Source of the DNA: an uncultured Ruminococcus sp.
GTDB lineage: Bacteria; Bacillota_A; Clostridia; Oscillospirales; Ruminococcaceae
Assembly: GCA_947303535.1 (NCBI GenBank)
Contig: CAMYYQ010000072.1
Span: 1-6,359, forward strand
DNA: 6,359 nucleotides
Reading direction: 5' to 3'
The position numbers were made by a program, and so were the translations under genes. Shown here one piece after another: positions 1 to 6,225 of this stretch. The notes beneath the pieces were generated by a model. That model was not told where the DNA came from and made no database searches. It was given only the letters and a program-made list of their open reading frames with translations. Every line of letters begins with the position of its first letter. Position 1 is the stretch's first letter.

Positions 1-927
1 ACCAAGCTTCTCAACGAAGATATCAGCTATCTCCTTAGGGAGAACTTCTCCTGCCCAGTAGCTTATACGAACGCTTGAAAGGTCGTACTTGTCAAAGTCA
101 GGTGTGGAAAGGAGCACCTTTGCCAGTGTAGATGTGAGCTGGATAACGCTTATCTTGTACTTCTGTATTGTTTCAAGGAATGTTACAGGGTTGAACTGTG
201 GCTGATACATAACTGTACCGCCCTTGAGAACCATCTGCTGTCCCATGCCGAAGCCGCCCTGATGATAGAGGGTCATGCCCAGCATCATTACGTCGTCAGA
301 CCTGAATTCGAGGTAGTCGCCCATGTCCTTCTGTGTGGAAAGGAATCCGCCCGAAGGTACTGAGAGCAGCTTAGGGATACCTGTGCTGCCTGATGTGCAG
401 GCAAGTGACAGTGTATGGAGATATGCAGGCTCGTATATATCGCACTCACTGCTGCCGTATTCTGCCATGAATTTTTCAGCGGAAATATAGCAGGAGTCAG
501 CAGGGATAAGGCTCTCGTCCGCAAAGCATATAACTTTGTCGAGTGTTATCTGTGAAGGTACAAGAGCACTTACGGCTGCGATGATATTGTTGTTTCTGTA
601 CTTTTCGGTAATGAACATTACCTTTGATGTGGTAGCAGGGATAAGCTTTGAAAGCTCCAGCGAGCCGCTCTGAGGGTCCATAGGAACAGGCTGTGCGCCT
701 ATTCTTACTGCTGACCAGTAAACGATGAACCATTCGATGCTGTTAGGCATACAGATGCCCACCTTGTCGTCCTCGCCAATGCCTATCTTCTTCATTGCAG
801 AGCCGAGAACGGCTGTCTTTTCCATAAACTGAGCGTATGTGAGCTCGTTTTCATCAATTCTCAGGAGCACCTTATCAGGTGTTTCCTTAGCGTATTTTTC
901 GTAGTAATCGAAAAATTTTTCTGACAT
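1..927 (-). CDS. AMP-forming acyl-CoA/acyl ligase (ANL superfamily), C-terminus cut by window edge
   Basis: Adenylate-forming ligase: it would activate a carboxylic acid as an acyl-AMP and pass it to CoA or a carrier protein thiol, in the cytoplasm. The 309 visible residues cover most of the large N-terminal domain. The phosphate-binding loop is clear at residues 176-186 (ACTSGSTGIPK, Lys186), and a YHQGGFGMG stretch at 221-229 sits where the A4 substrate-pocket motif is expected. The later A5 (YGxTE-like), A7/A8 and C-terminal lysine motifs lie beyond the left edge, so completeness cannot be judged. The residue after Lys186 is Leu rather than the common Gly. The ATG at 927 is preceded by GGGGGAAA, inside the end of the hydrolase gene, whose stop lies only 2 bases upstream; the two are probably translationally coupled. 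It could be a fatty acyl, aryl or amino acid activating enzyme; substrate is not assigned. Confidence 0.9.
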   Translation of the reverse strand, partial: MSEKFFDYYEKYAKETPDKVLLRIDENELTYAQFMEKTAVLGSAMKKIGIGEDDKVGICMPNSIEWFIVYWSAVRIGAQPVPMDPQSGSLELSKLIPATTSKVMFITEKYRNNNIIAAVSALVPSQITLDKVICFADESLIPADSCYISAEKFMAEYGSSECDIYEPAYLHTLSLACTSGSTGIPKLLSVPSGGFLSTQKDMGDYLEFRSDDVMMLGMTLYHQGGFGMGQQMVLKGGTVMYQPQFNPVTFLETIQKYKISVIQLTSTLAKVLLSTPDFDKYDLSSVRISYWAGEVLPKEIADIFVEKLG

Positions 928-929
928 TT

Positions 930-2051
930 TTATTTTCCCCCATTAAGTCTTTCAGCGATGAAGTCTGCTGCGATATGCTTTACCCAGTGATACTGCTCAC
1001 CAACAGGCATTGCGTGCATGATAGTTTCCTCGGAAACGTAAGCAGGCTTGTCCTGTATGTGTATGCTCTCCTTGTAGCCCTGAGCCTTGTCGAGAAGCTT
1101 CTGTGAAGCCTCGGGAGTCATCCAGTTGTCATCGCTGCTGTATACCATAAGAAAGTCTGCCTTGTGAGTACCCTCTTCAAGAGTTTTCATACCCTCAAGA
1201 TAGTCGTCAGCGTACTGATATGAACTCCACTTTCCGCGCTTCATCCATACAGGGATACTTCCCTGATCTGCGAAGTTCATAAGGAGAGGGAACAGGCTTA
1301 CGCAAGCCTTTACCTTCTTATTCTTTACTGTTGCACGGAAAGCGTATCCGCCGCCCATGCAGAGTCCGAAGTTTGCGATGTTGTTTTCATCGAGCTTGGG
1401 TGAATCCTTTATGAAGTCGTATATTCCCTTGAATGCAGCCTCTATCTGTTTGCCGCCGCATTTGATATTATTGTGGATTATTGCTGCACCTGCACCGGGC
1501 ATATCAGGTGTGATGACTGCGATACCTCTTTCGTTGAGTGGAGCAGCCAGCATTTCAAGCTCTTCCTTGCAGCTTCCGATACCTGAGTATGTGATAACTA
1601 CAGGATAGCCTGTTTTTCTGCCTGAATCAGGGTAGTGTATGTATGCAGGGATCTTGCCGTATTTAGTATCTATTTCAATATATTCTACTTTGTTCTTACA
1701 GAGCTTGATATAGTGTTTGTAGCTTTCTTCCAGTCCTCTATATATTTCTGTCTTATGTTCTACATCTTCGATATTTACCATAAAGCAAGCATAATGACAC
1801 TGTGTTATCATTCTTGCATATTCTCTTGCAGAGATCTTGTTGCCTGCTTTCTCTGCCTTGTCGCGGAGCTCAGTATAGCGGTCTATTTTTTCGTGCCATT
1901 CATCAAGCCATACAGCCTGTATCTGTTTGCCGCTCTTGACCTTGATATTATCTATCTTCTTGAGTATGTATTCAAGGTCAAAGGGGTCAGCTCCATAGAG
2001 GAGCGAACGTGTAGCTACGGGGTTGAGCAGATCTCTTATAGCCCATTTCAT
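930..2051 (-). CDS. alpha/beta hydrolase with Cys nucleophile, dienelactone hydrolase/FrsA-like
   Basis: Alpha/beta hydrolase of 373 residues. The first 125 residues or so are charged and probably helical; the hydrolase core follows. The nucleophile elbow is GLCMGG (229-234), with Cys231 where most esterases have Ser, as in dienelactone hydrolases. The likely acid is Asp307 or Asp308 in the SSDD stretch, and the likely His is His355 in GEQYHW; the oxyanion region is around YSGIGS (155-160). Overall length and an N-terminal helical domain before the core resemble FrsA/DUF1100-type and 2,6-dihydropseudooxynicotine hydrolase-type proteins. No signal peptide is seen, so it is probably cytoplasmic. 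The start at 2051 has an AAAGGAT site about 10 bases upstream. It lies 25 bases after the tautomerase gene and 2 bases before the ligase gene. A role in C-C or ester/thioester cleavage, cyclisation or product release is possible but inferred. Confidence 0.9.
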   Translation of the reverse strand: MKWAIRDLLNPVATRSLLYGADPFDLEYILKKIDNIKVKSGKQIQAVWLDEWHEKIDRYTELRDKAEKAGNKISAREYARMITQCHYACFMVNIEDVEHKTEIYRGLEESYKHYIKLCKNKVEYIEIDTKYGKIPAYIHYPDSGRKTGYPVVITYSGIGSCKEELEMLAAPLNERGIAVITPDMPGAGAAIIHNNIKCGGKQIEAAFKGIYDFIKDSPKLDENNIANFGLCMGGGYAFRATVKNKKVKACVSLFPLLMNFADQGSIPVWMKRGKWSSYQYADDYLEGMKTLEEGTHKADFLMVYSSDDNWMTPEASQKLLDKAQGYKESIHIQDKPAYVSEETIMHAMPVGEQYHWVKHIAADFIAERLNGGK

Positions 2052-2076
2052 ATTTATCTTATCCTTTCATATAGGG

Positions 2077-2433
2077 TCAGCCTGTGTAACGCCATGCACC
2101 TTCCCTTGTCATTTCCGTGAACTGCATATAGATACGGTACGGGTCAACATGGGTGTGCTTTTGTATAAGAGCCAGCATTCTGTCAGCAAGCTCTTTAAGA
2201 AATTCCGGTTTGCAGTCTGCACATTCCTGTGGGAGTATGTAACGAAACTCCGCAAAGAATACGGTATCCTCGCTCTTGTTCATATACATTGAACAGTCAT
2301 CGAGCATTACCATTATTGCAGGAAGAGGCTTTCTGAGTATTACAGAAAGCTCTGATGCAGCTTCGTCGAGAAAGGTTGTACGTGCAGCGTCTGAACCAAA
2401 CTTGAAGTTAGTTTTCATCTGTGCGATAGGCAT
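2077..2433 (-). CDS. MIF/phenylpyruvate tautomerase family protein
   Basis: Small protein of 118 residues, the usual length of the macrophage migration inhibitory factor (MIF) family, whose members form trimers and tautomerise keto-enol substrates with an N-terminal proline. Pro2 follows the initiator Met directly, followed by a TN pair at residues 8-9 as in MIF. Lys35 in the RKPLP segment matches the conserved active-site lysine, and DPYRIYMQFTEM (97-108) matches the DRVYINYYDM strand near the C-terminus; the MIF Asn97 position appears to be Gln104 here. A tryptophan follows at 114. The start has two AAAGGAT copies upstream, the more distant one at normal spacing. It is the first gene of the second operon. 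The likely job is keto-enol isomerisation of a 2-keto or beta-keto intermediate, inferred from family and context; family placement is fairly secure, substrate unknown. Confidence 0.85.
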   Translation of the reverse strand: MPIAQMKTNFKFGSDAARTTFLDEAASELSVILRKPLPAIMVMLDDCSMYMNKSEDTVFFAEFRYILPQECADCKPEFLKELADRMLALIQKHTHVDPYRIYMQFTEMTREGAWRYTG

Positions 2434-2479
2434 ATCCTTTTATCCTTTCGATCTTTCCAAACTTTAAATTTTAATACCC

Positions 2480-2515
2480 TTTATATTTAATTTAGATCAT
2501 TTTCGATACTGTTAA
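2480..2515 (-). promoter_or_regulatory. possible promoter of the tautomerase-hydrolase-ligase operon
   Basis: Upstream of the tautomerase gene the minus strand is very AT rich. It holds TTAACA (plus 2510-2515), resembling a -35 box, and TATAAA (plus 2480-2485), resembling a -10 box. Their spacing of 24 bases is too long for a standard sigma-70 pair, and a 4/6 -10 match at 2485-2490 gives a 19-base spacer. A promoter is expected here because a 287-base gap separates the two gene groups, but the exact boxes are uncertain. Confidence 0.3.
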
Positions 2516-2521
2516 TACTGT
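2506..2521. repeat. direct repeat ATACTGT, two copies 9 bases apart
   Basis: On the plus strand ATACTGT occurs at 2506-2512 and again at 2515-2521, separated by two bases. It overlaps the candidate -35 region of the tautomerase operon, so it could be a half-site pair for a regulator. Such a short repeat in AT-rich DNA could also be chance. Confidence 0.35.
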
Positions 2522-2549
2522 AAAATAGGGAAGAAAACATTGTGTAATA

Positions 2550-2663
2550 CAGCCGTTAGCCATTAGGCATTAGCCGTTAGCCGAAGGAGTTCGCTTACGC
2601 TCACATTATTTAAATTATTCGCCGAAGGCGACACATTTGCTAACTGCTAAGGGCTAAGGGCTG
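2550..2663. repeat. inverted-repeat intergenic element built of AGCCnTT heptamers
   Basis: The left end (2551-2581) is a run of heptamers: AGCCGTT, AGCCATT, AGGCATT, AGCCGTT. The right end (about 2637-2663), read on the minus strand, gives AGCCCTT, AGCCCTT, AGCAGTT, so the two ends form imperfect inverted repeats about 23-30 bases long. The core holds two short perfect hairpins: CGAA-GGAG-TTCG (2582-2593) and TCGCC-GAA-GGCGA (2619-2631), with an AT-rich stretch between. No protein is encoded. It looks like a small non-autonomous palindromic or MITE-like element, or a structured intergenic repeat, in the leader region of the tautomerase operon. No clear target-site duplication was seen. Confidence 0.65.
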
Positions 2664-2699
2664 AGTTTCATGACAATTGAGAACGAATATAAAACTTCC

Positions 2700-2718
2700 C
2701 TAATTCAAACATAATTAG
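2700..2718 (-). terminator. weak stem-loop just after the ketosynthase gene
   Basis: CTAATT (2700-2705) and AATTAG (2713-2718) can pair around a 7-base loop, 2 bases past the ketosynthase stop codon in the direction of transcription. The stem is AT-only apart from one pair and is followed by only a four-T run, so it is at best a weak intrinsic terminator. The structured repeat farther downstream may also slow transcription. Confidence 0.25.
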
Positions 2719-2720
2719 TG

Positions 2721-3929
2721 TTAATTGTACTTTTTGAATACAAGAGTTGCATTGTGTCCGCCGAAGCCGAAGGAGTTTGAGATAGCAACGTCTACCTTGT
2801 GTTCCTGTGGCTTGTTCGGAACGTAGTTGAGGTCAAGTTCGGGGTCGGGTTCATCATAATGAAGTGTTGGAGGTACGATACCTGTTTCCATTGCTTTTAT
2901 GCAGGCAATGGCTTCAAGTGCGCCGCCTGCGCCGAGAGTGTGACCGATAGAAGCTTTGACAGATGATACAGGGATATCGTAAGCTCTTTCTCCGAATACT
3001 TCCTTTATTGCCTTTGTCTCATAGAGGTCATTAAGACCTGTTGAAGTTCCGTGTGCGTTTATGTAGTCAACAGCGTCAGGTGAGATGCCTGCATTGTCAA
3101 GAGCAAGTCTCATGGACTCTGCCATGCCTACGCCGTCTGTTTTAGGAGCTGTAAGGTTGTAAGCTTCGCCGCACATAGCTGCGCCTGCAAGCTCACAGTA
3201 TATCTTAGCTCCGCGAGCCTTTGCTGATTCTTCGGATTCGAGGATAACAGTTCCGCCGCCCTCGCCCATGATGAAGCCGTCACGGTTCTTTGTGAAAGGA
3301 CGGGCTGCTGTAGCAGGGTCAGGGTTTACGGACATAGCAAGAAGCTGATTGAATCCGCTTATAACGAGATGTGTAACTGTATTCGAGATGCCGCCTGCGA
3401 CTACCATATCACAGAGTCCTGATTCGATGAACTGCTTTCCGAGAGCCATAGCATATGCTGATGAAGCGCAGGCTGTGCTCACGTTGAATGAAGGACCTGT
3501 GAAGCCGTATTTGATGGAAACAAGAGCAGGAAGCTCGTTAGGCATCTTCTTGAGAGTTATGTTGAGGGGCTTGTCGAGCTCGTAATCCTCGAAGGAGTTG
3601 TCGATAACACCGTAGATAACGCCGACTTTCTTGCCGTTGTATGTGGTGATATCAATTCCGCAGTCAGCGATAGCCTCGCCTGCGGAAGCAAGTCCCATTC
3701 TTGTGGTAGTAGTGGTCGCATTGAGCTGACGCTTTTTCCAGTATTTGCCTGCCTCAGCTTCAAATGCTTCATCAACCTCGGCAGCAACGGTAGTGTCGTG
3801 CTTGTCGAGGGGGATACGTGTGATAGTCTTCATGCCGCATTTGCCTGAGATCAGACCATTCCAGTAATCCGCGGCAGTATAGCCTATTGATGTAACGGCA
3901 CCAATGCCTGTAATAACAACTTTTTTCAT
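2721..3929 (-). CDS. beta-ketoacyl-[ACP] synthase, FabF (KAS II)-type ketosynthase
   Basis: Decarboxylating condensing enzyme: it transfers an acyl chain to its active-site Cys and joins it to a malonyl-type unit on a carrier protein. At 402 residues it is close to the FabF norm of about 410. The catalytic set is complete: Cys154 in NVSTACASSA, His293 in NAHGTSTG, Lys325 and His330 in VKASIGHTLGAGG, and the C-terminal SNSFGFGGHN loop (385-393). The presence of Cys argues for a chain-extending enzyme rather than a chain-length factor or a Cys-to-Ser decarboxylase. A run of five Thr (72-76) occupies the region where FabF proteins usually have a DRF/DRAT-like motif. The ATG at 3929 has GAGGT 9 bases upstream. 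It is last in the first operon, 34 bases after the dehydrogenase. It may be the cell's general FabF, but its neighbours suggest a dedicated secondary-metabolite or special-lipid enzyme. Confidence 0.95.
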   Translation of the reverse strand: MKKVVITGIGAVTSIGYTAADYWNGLISGKCGMKTITRIPLDKHDTTVAAEVDEAFEAEAGKYWKKRQLNATTTTTRMGLASAGEAIADCGIDITTYNGKKVGVIYGVIDNSFEDYELDKPLNITLKKMPNELPALVSIKYGFTGPSFNVSTACASSAYAMALGKQFIESGLCDMVVAGGISNTVTHLVISGFNQLLAMSVNPDPATAARPFTKNRDGFIMGEGGGTVILESEESAKARGAKIYCELAGAAMCGEAYNLTAPKTDGVGMAESMRLALDNAGISPDAVDYINAHGTSTGLNDLYETKAIKEVFGERAYDIPVSSVKASIGHTLGAGGALEAIACIKAMETGIVPPTLHYDEPDPELDLNYVPNKPQEHKVDVAISNSFGFGGHNATLVFKKYN

Positions 3930-3963
3930 AAATTCTTTACCTCATATCAGATATCGTGTGGGT

Positions 3964-5085
3964 TTATGCCAATGTTTTCAGCCATACATCCTTGCTCTGA
4001 TGTATGTACGAGCCAAAGCCAGTTTTGCTGTGCAGTTCGTCAAGAGCTGCAAACAATGATTCGATACCGTACTTTTCAAGATACTCGGCAGGAGTCTCGG
4101 CGATACCGAGTGTATCCTGTACAGCTTCAAGAAGTACGTTTTTGTCGCCGCTGTATTCGCAGGCGGCATTGACTGTCTCGTTAAGTATAAGAGCAGCCAT
4201 ATAAAGCGGAGCTTTTTCGCATGAGTTTCCGCTTTCGGTCTCATGCTCCTTCATAAAGTCAAGGAAACACATAGTTTCCTTAGGGCAGCCTTCATTCAGC
4301 CAGCCGTTCATTTTTTCGCAGCCGTATCCGAGAAGCCCTTTGTTTCTTTCGATACGGAAGTTATCGGGACTTCCTGCCATAAGTCCGAGACCTACACTGT
4401 CAAGCACCTCGAAAGGCGGTGCAACGGGGAACATTTCTGCCAGTCCCTTGTTGAGCTCGGCTGCTGAGATGTTCAGGCTCTCGCGGAGATAAATTGCGTG
4501 AGAGACCATGCAAGCAAGTATCTGATTGAGATAGATATGATATTCATTTGAAAATACGATAGGCTTTTTGCCTGCTGTCTTTACCAGCTCGGCAGCCTTG
4601 TTTATACAGCTGTCGGCGGTATCAGGGAGTATATTGAGTTCTACGAATCCTGTAAGCTTTACGGGATAGAAGAAGTGTAATCCGAAGCATCTTCCCTTAT
4701 AAGGAACGTCCTCGAATACTGAGGCGATGTCCAGAGAGGAAGTGTTTGAAAGCAGGAGACAGTCCTCTGAAACTGCCGCTGCTGCCTTTGCGAAGATATC
4801 CTTCTTGGCAGCCATGTTTTCAAATACGGCTTCTATTACTATATCGCAGCCGCTGAGAGCAGCTGTATCGTCTGTGAACAGGAAAGAGTCCTTTTTGTAT
4901 TCATACTGTTCTTCGGTTATCTTTTTTCGTTTAAGGCTCTTGCCAAGTGTTTTCAGAACTGCCGCTGTGTTTTCCTCGGAACCGAAGAGGTCGATGACAA
5001 CGAACTGTGCATCGGCAAGCTTGTCAAAGAAAAGCGAGAAAATATCCTTTCCCATTTTTCCGTAGCCGATAATACCTATTTTCAT
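3964..5085 (-). CDS. 3-hydroxyacyl-CoA dehydrogenase-like protein, two C-terminal domains
   Basis: NAD-dependent 3-hydroxyacyl-CoA dehydrogenase family; in reverse such an enzyme reduces a 3-ketoacyl thioester. The N-terminal Rossmann fold has GYGKMG (7-12), an acidic Asp32 at the end of the second strand for NAD ribose binding, and DIVIEAVFEN (81-90). Catalytic-region signatures are NTSS (114-117), His137 in GLHFFYPV (135-142), Glu149 and Asn187. The usual HFFNP motif reads HFFYP, so Tyr140 replaces a strongly conserved Asn. At 373 residues it exceeds the 280-310 of single-domain enzymes; residues about 185-280 and 290-373 look like two successive 3HCDH C-terminal-type domains. A perfect AAGGAGG site lies 7 bases before ATG, inside the end of the crotonase gene, whose stop is 2 bases away. 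FkbK/ZmaG-type proteins of polyketide clusters are an alternative reading. Confidence 0.9.
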   Translation of the reverse strand: MKIGIIGYGKMGKDIFSLFFDKLADAQFVVIDLFGSEENTAAVLKTLGKSLKRKKITEEQYEYKKDSFLFTDDTAALSGCDIVIEAVFENMAAKKDIFAKAAAAVSEDCLLLSNTSSLDIASVFEDVPYKGRCFGLHFFYPVKLTGFVELNILPDTADSCINKAAELVKTAGKKPIVFSNEYHIYLNQILACMVSHAIYLRESLNISAAELNKGLAEMFPVAPPFEVLDSVGLGLMAGSPDNFRIERNKGLLGYGCEKMNGWLNEGCPKETMCFLDFMKEHETESGNSCEKAPLYMAALILNETVNAACEYSGDKNVLLEAVQDTLGIAETPAEYLEKYGIESLFAALDELHSKTGFGSYIHQSKDVWLKTLA

Positions 5086-5087
5086 GC

Positions 5088-5792
5088 TTATGCCTCCTTG
5101 CTTAGTAAGTAAGAGGTGATGTAAGCTTTGTAGTTATCGTGATCGAATTTTTCGTACTTTTCTGAGATGTATGCGATAAGAGCCATTGCCTCTGCCATAC
5201 CTTGTTTCTTTTCTGCGAAGATATCTGCCCAGCCAAGATCGAAGGCTTCTTCGGCAGGGATAAGCTCACCTGACATTACAAGACCATAGGCATTCTGTAT
5301 ACCGCATATTTCGATAGTTCTTGCAACTCCGCCCAGTGCAGGAAGAATTCCGAAAGTGGATTCAGGCTGACCTATTCTTGCGTTTTTTTCGATTATCCTG
5401 TAGTGGCTGTTGACAGCGATCTCACTGCCTGAACCGATACAGAAACCCGTTACCACACTAATGACGGGGAACGGGAGATTACGAAGAAATGTGAAGAAAT
5501 GTTTTTGTCTGATATGACCCTCGGGAAGTATCCCTGTAGAGTCGTCGTAGATTTCATTTGCCGAGCGTTCCGACAGAGCATCTACATCAGCACCGACGCT
5601 GAAATGTCTGCCCGCTCCTTTGATTATTAGTCCTTTATAATTGCCATTTGCAGCTTTTTCTTCGATATCAGCCATAACGGCTTCATACTCTCTGAAAAAG
5701 TCAGCTGTCATAAGATTATTGCCTGGCATATTCATTGAAAGAATGAGGACGCCGTCCTGTTCTTCAAGTATCATGCCGTTGTTTTCATTCAT
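5088..5792 (-). CDS. enoyl-CoA hydratase/isomerase family (crotonase) protein
   Basis: Crotonase-fold enzyme of 234 residues, slightly short of the usual 255-265. It would hydrate, dehydrate or isomerise a 2-enoyl or 3-hydroxyacyl thioester. The first oxyanion-hole segment is GRHFSVGAD (61-69), with Val66 in place of the usual Ala. The second is GFCIGSGSE (116-124), a variant of GxAxGGGxE. Both glutamates of the hydratase pair appear present: Glu124 and Glu144 in GQPESTFGILPALGG (141-155), which favours hydratase/dehydratase chemistry over pure isomerisation. The C-terminal helical part is trimmed. The ATG at 5792 overlaps the stop of the preceding gene by 8 bases (ATGAATGA) and has GGAGGT 7 bases upstream. 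It may partner the small crotonase-like protein before it, as paired crotonases (PksH/PksI) do in some polyketide beta-branching cassettes; no HMG synthase is seen here. Confidence 0.9.
   Translation of the reverse strand: MNENNGMILEEQDGVLILSMNMPGNNLMTADFFREYEAVMADIEEKAANGNYKGLIIKGAGRHFSVGADVDALSERSANEIYDDSTGILPEGHIRQKHFFTFLRNLPFPVISVVTGFCIGSGSEIAVNSHYRIIEKNARIGQPESTFGILPALGGVARTIEICGIQNAYGLVMSGELIPAEEAFDLGWADIFAEKKQGMAEAMALIAYISEKYEKFDHDNYKAYITSYLLSKEA
5093..5099 (-). promoter_or_regulatory. strong Shine-Dalgarno (AAGGAGG) of the dehydrogenase gene
   Basis: On the minus strand AAGGAGG lies 7 bases before the ATG at 5085 and sits within the last codons of the upstream crotonase gene. It fixes the dehydrogenase start and fits translational coupling of the two genes. 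Confidence 0.75.
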
Positions 5793-6225
5793 TGGAGTTA
5801 CCTCCGTTCTTGTCTGCCATAAGGCGGTAGAATGCTTTCGATTCGATCTCGAGCACCTTTTCCGCAGGAGCTGTACGCGATGCTGTGAAACAGGCGTTTA
5901 TCTCCTTTATCTGTTTTTCTGCCTTGTCCTTGAAAAGCTTTTCCACGTACTCATCGACCTCGCTGCTTTTCAGTCTGAGATCGAATTCGTGAGCAAGCTT
6001 TTCGTCTGCATCGTCATCAAAAGCTGCTGCTGTGATGAAATCAGCACTTCTGAGGAGCTCTCTTACAGCAGAGATCTCTTCCTCTGTATTTCCCACAACA
6101 GTGCTGCTCTGAGGATATACGATGACGAGACAAGCGCTGCTTAGCTGTTCAGCCGCACCGACAAGCTCATAAAGTGATGAGATGTCAGTGACCTTAACAG
6201 CGTATCCGTTTTTATTTACTGTCAT
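5785..6225 (-). CDS. small crotonase-like protein, probable pseudoenzyme
   Basis: A 146-residue protein that I read as a shrunken crotonase. The stretch at about 33-45 (LVIVYPQ to VVGN) matches the position of the VVLTGxGxxFSAGAD strand, and residues 63-90 (FITAAAF, then FDLRLKSSEV) match the PVIAAVNG and CDLRIAS strands of enoyl-CoA hydratases. The glycine-rich oxyanion-hole loop between them is replaced by the acidic DDDADE (70-75). The central part that carries the second catalytic Glu and the PxxGG segment is missing; residues 91-136 resemble the C-terminal helices. It therefore probably lacks hydratase activity and may be a partner or structural subunit of the following crotonase. The start at 6225 has an AGAGGGCGG purine-rich site upstream. 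It overlaps the thioesterase gene by 14 bases and the next gene by 8. The fold match is by eye and could be wrong; otherwise it is an unknown. Confidence 0.75.
   Translation of the reverse strand: MTVNKNGYAVKVTDISSLYELVGAAEQLSSACLVIVYPQSSTVVGNTEEEISAVRELLRSADFITAAAFDDDADEKLAHEFDLRLKSSEVDEYVEKLFKDKAEKQIKEINACFTASRTAPAEKVLEIESKAFYRLMADKNGGNSNE
5794..5805 (-). promoter_or_regulatory. Shine-Dalgarno of the crotonase gene inside a small GNRA-type hairpin
   Basis: On the minus strand the ribosome site GGAGGT is followed by AACTCC, giving GGAG-GTAA-CTCC: a 4-bp perfect stem with a GUAA tetraloop, one base before the ATG at 5792. If formed, it would hide the ribosome site until ribosomes finishing the upstream gene, which ends at 5785, unwind it. 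The stem is short, so the effect is speculative. Confidence 0.35.

Noticed and set aside
1635..2120. Plus-strand open frame of 161 codons rich in Phe, Ile and Leu that looks membrane-like
   Set aside because: It lies opposite the hydrolase gene, which has clear family motifs and a ribosome site. The hydrophobic content is a by-product of the antisense frame.
2276..2467. Plus-strand small open frame entering the intergenic region
   Set aside because: Mostly antisense to the tautomerase gene, with no family resemblance.
2550..2663. Heptamer repeats considered as a CRISPR array
   Set aside because: Units are only 7 bases, contiguous, degenerate and inverted at the two ends. There are no spacers of regular length.
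2721..3929. Ketosynthase considered as a chain-length factor or Cys-to-Ser decarboxylase of a beta-branching cassette
   Set aside because: Cys154, His293, Lys325 and His330 are all present, so it should be a condensing enzyme.
5641..6144. Plus-strand open frame of 167 codons
   Set aside because: Antisense to the crotonase and the small crotonase-like gene, with no recognisable motif; the minus-strand genes overlap neatly and have ribosome sites.
5088..6225. The two crotonase-like genes considered as one gene split by a frameshift
   Set aside because: The small protein already carries its own C-terminal-like end, and the following gene has a complete crotonase fold with its own start and strong ribosome site.
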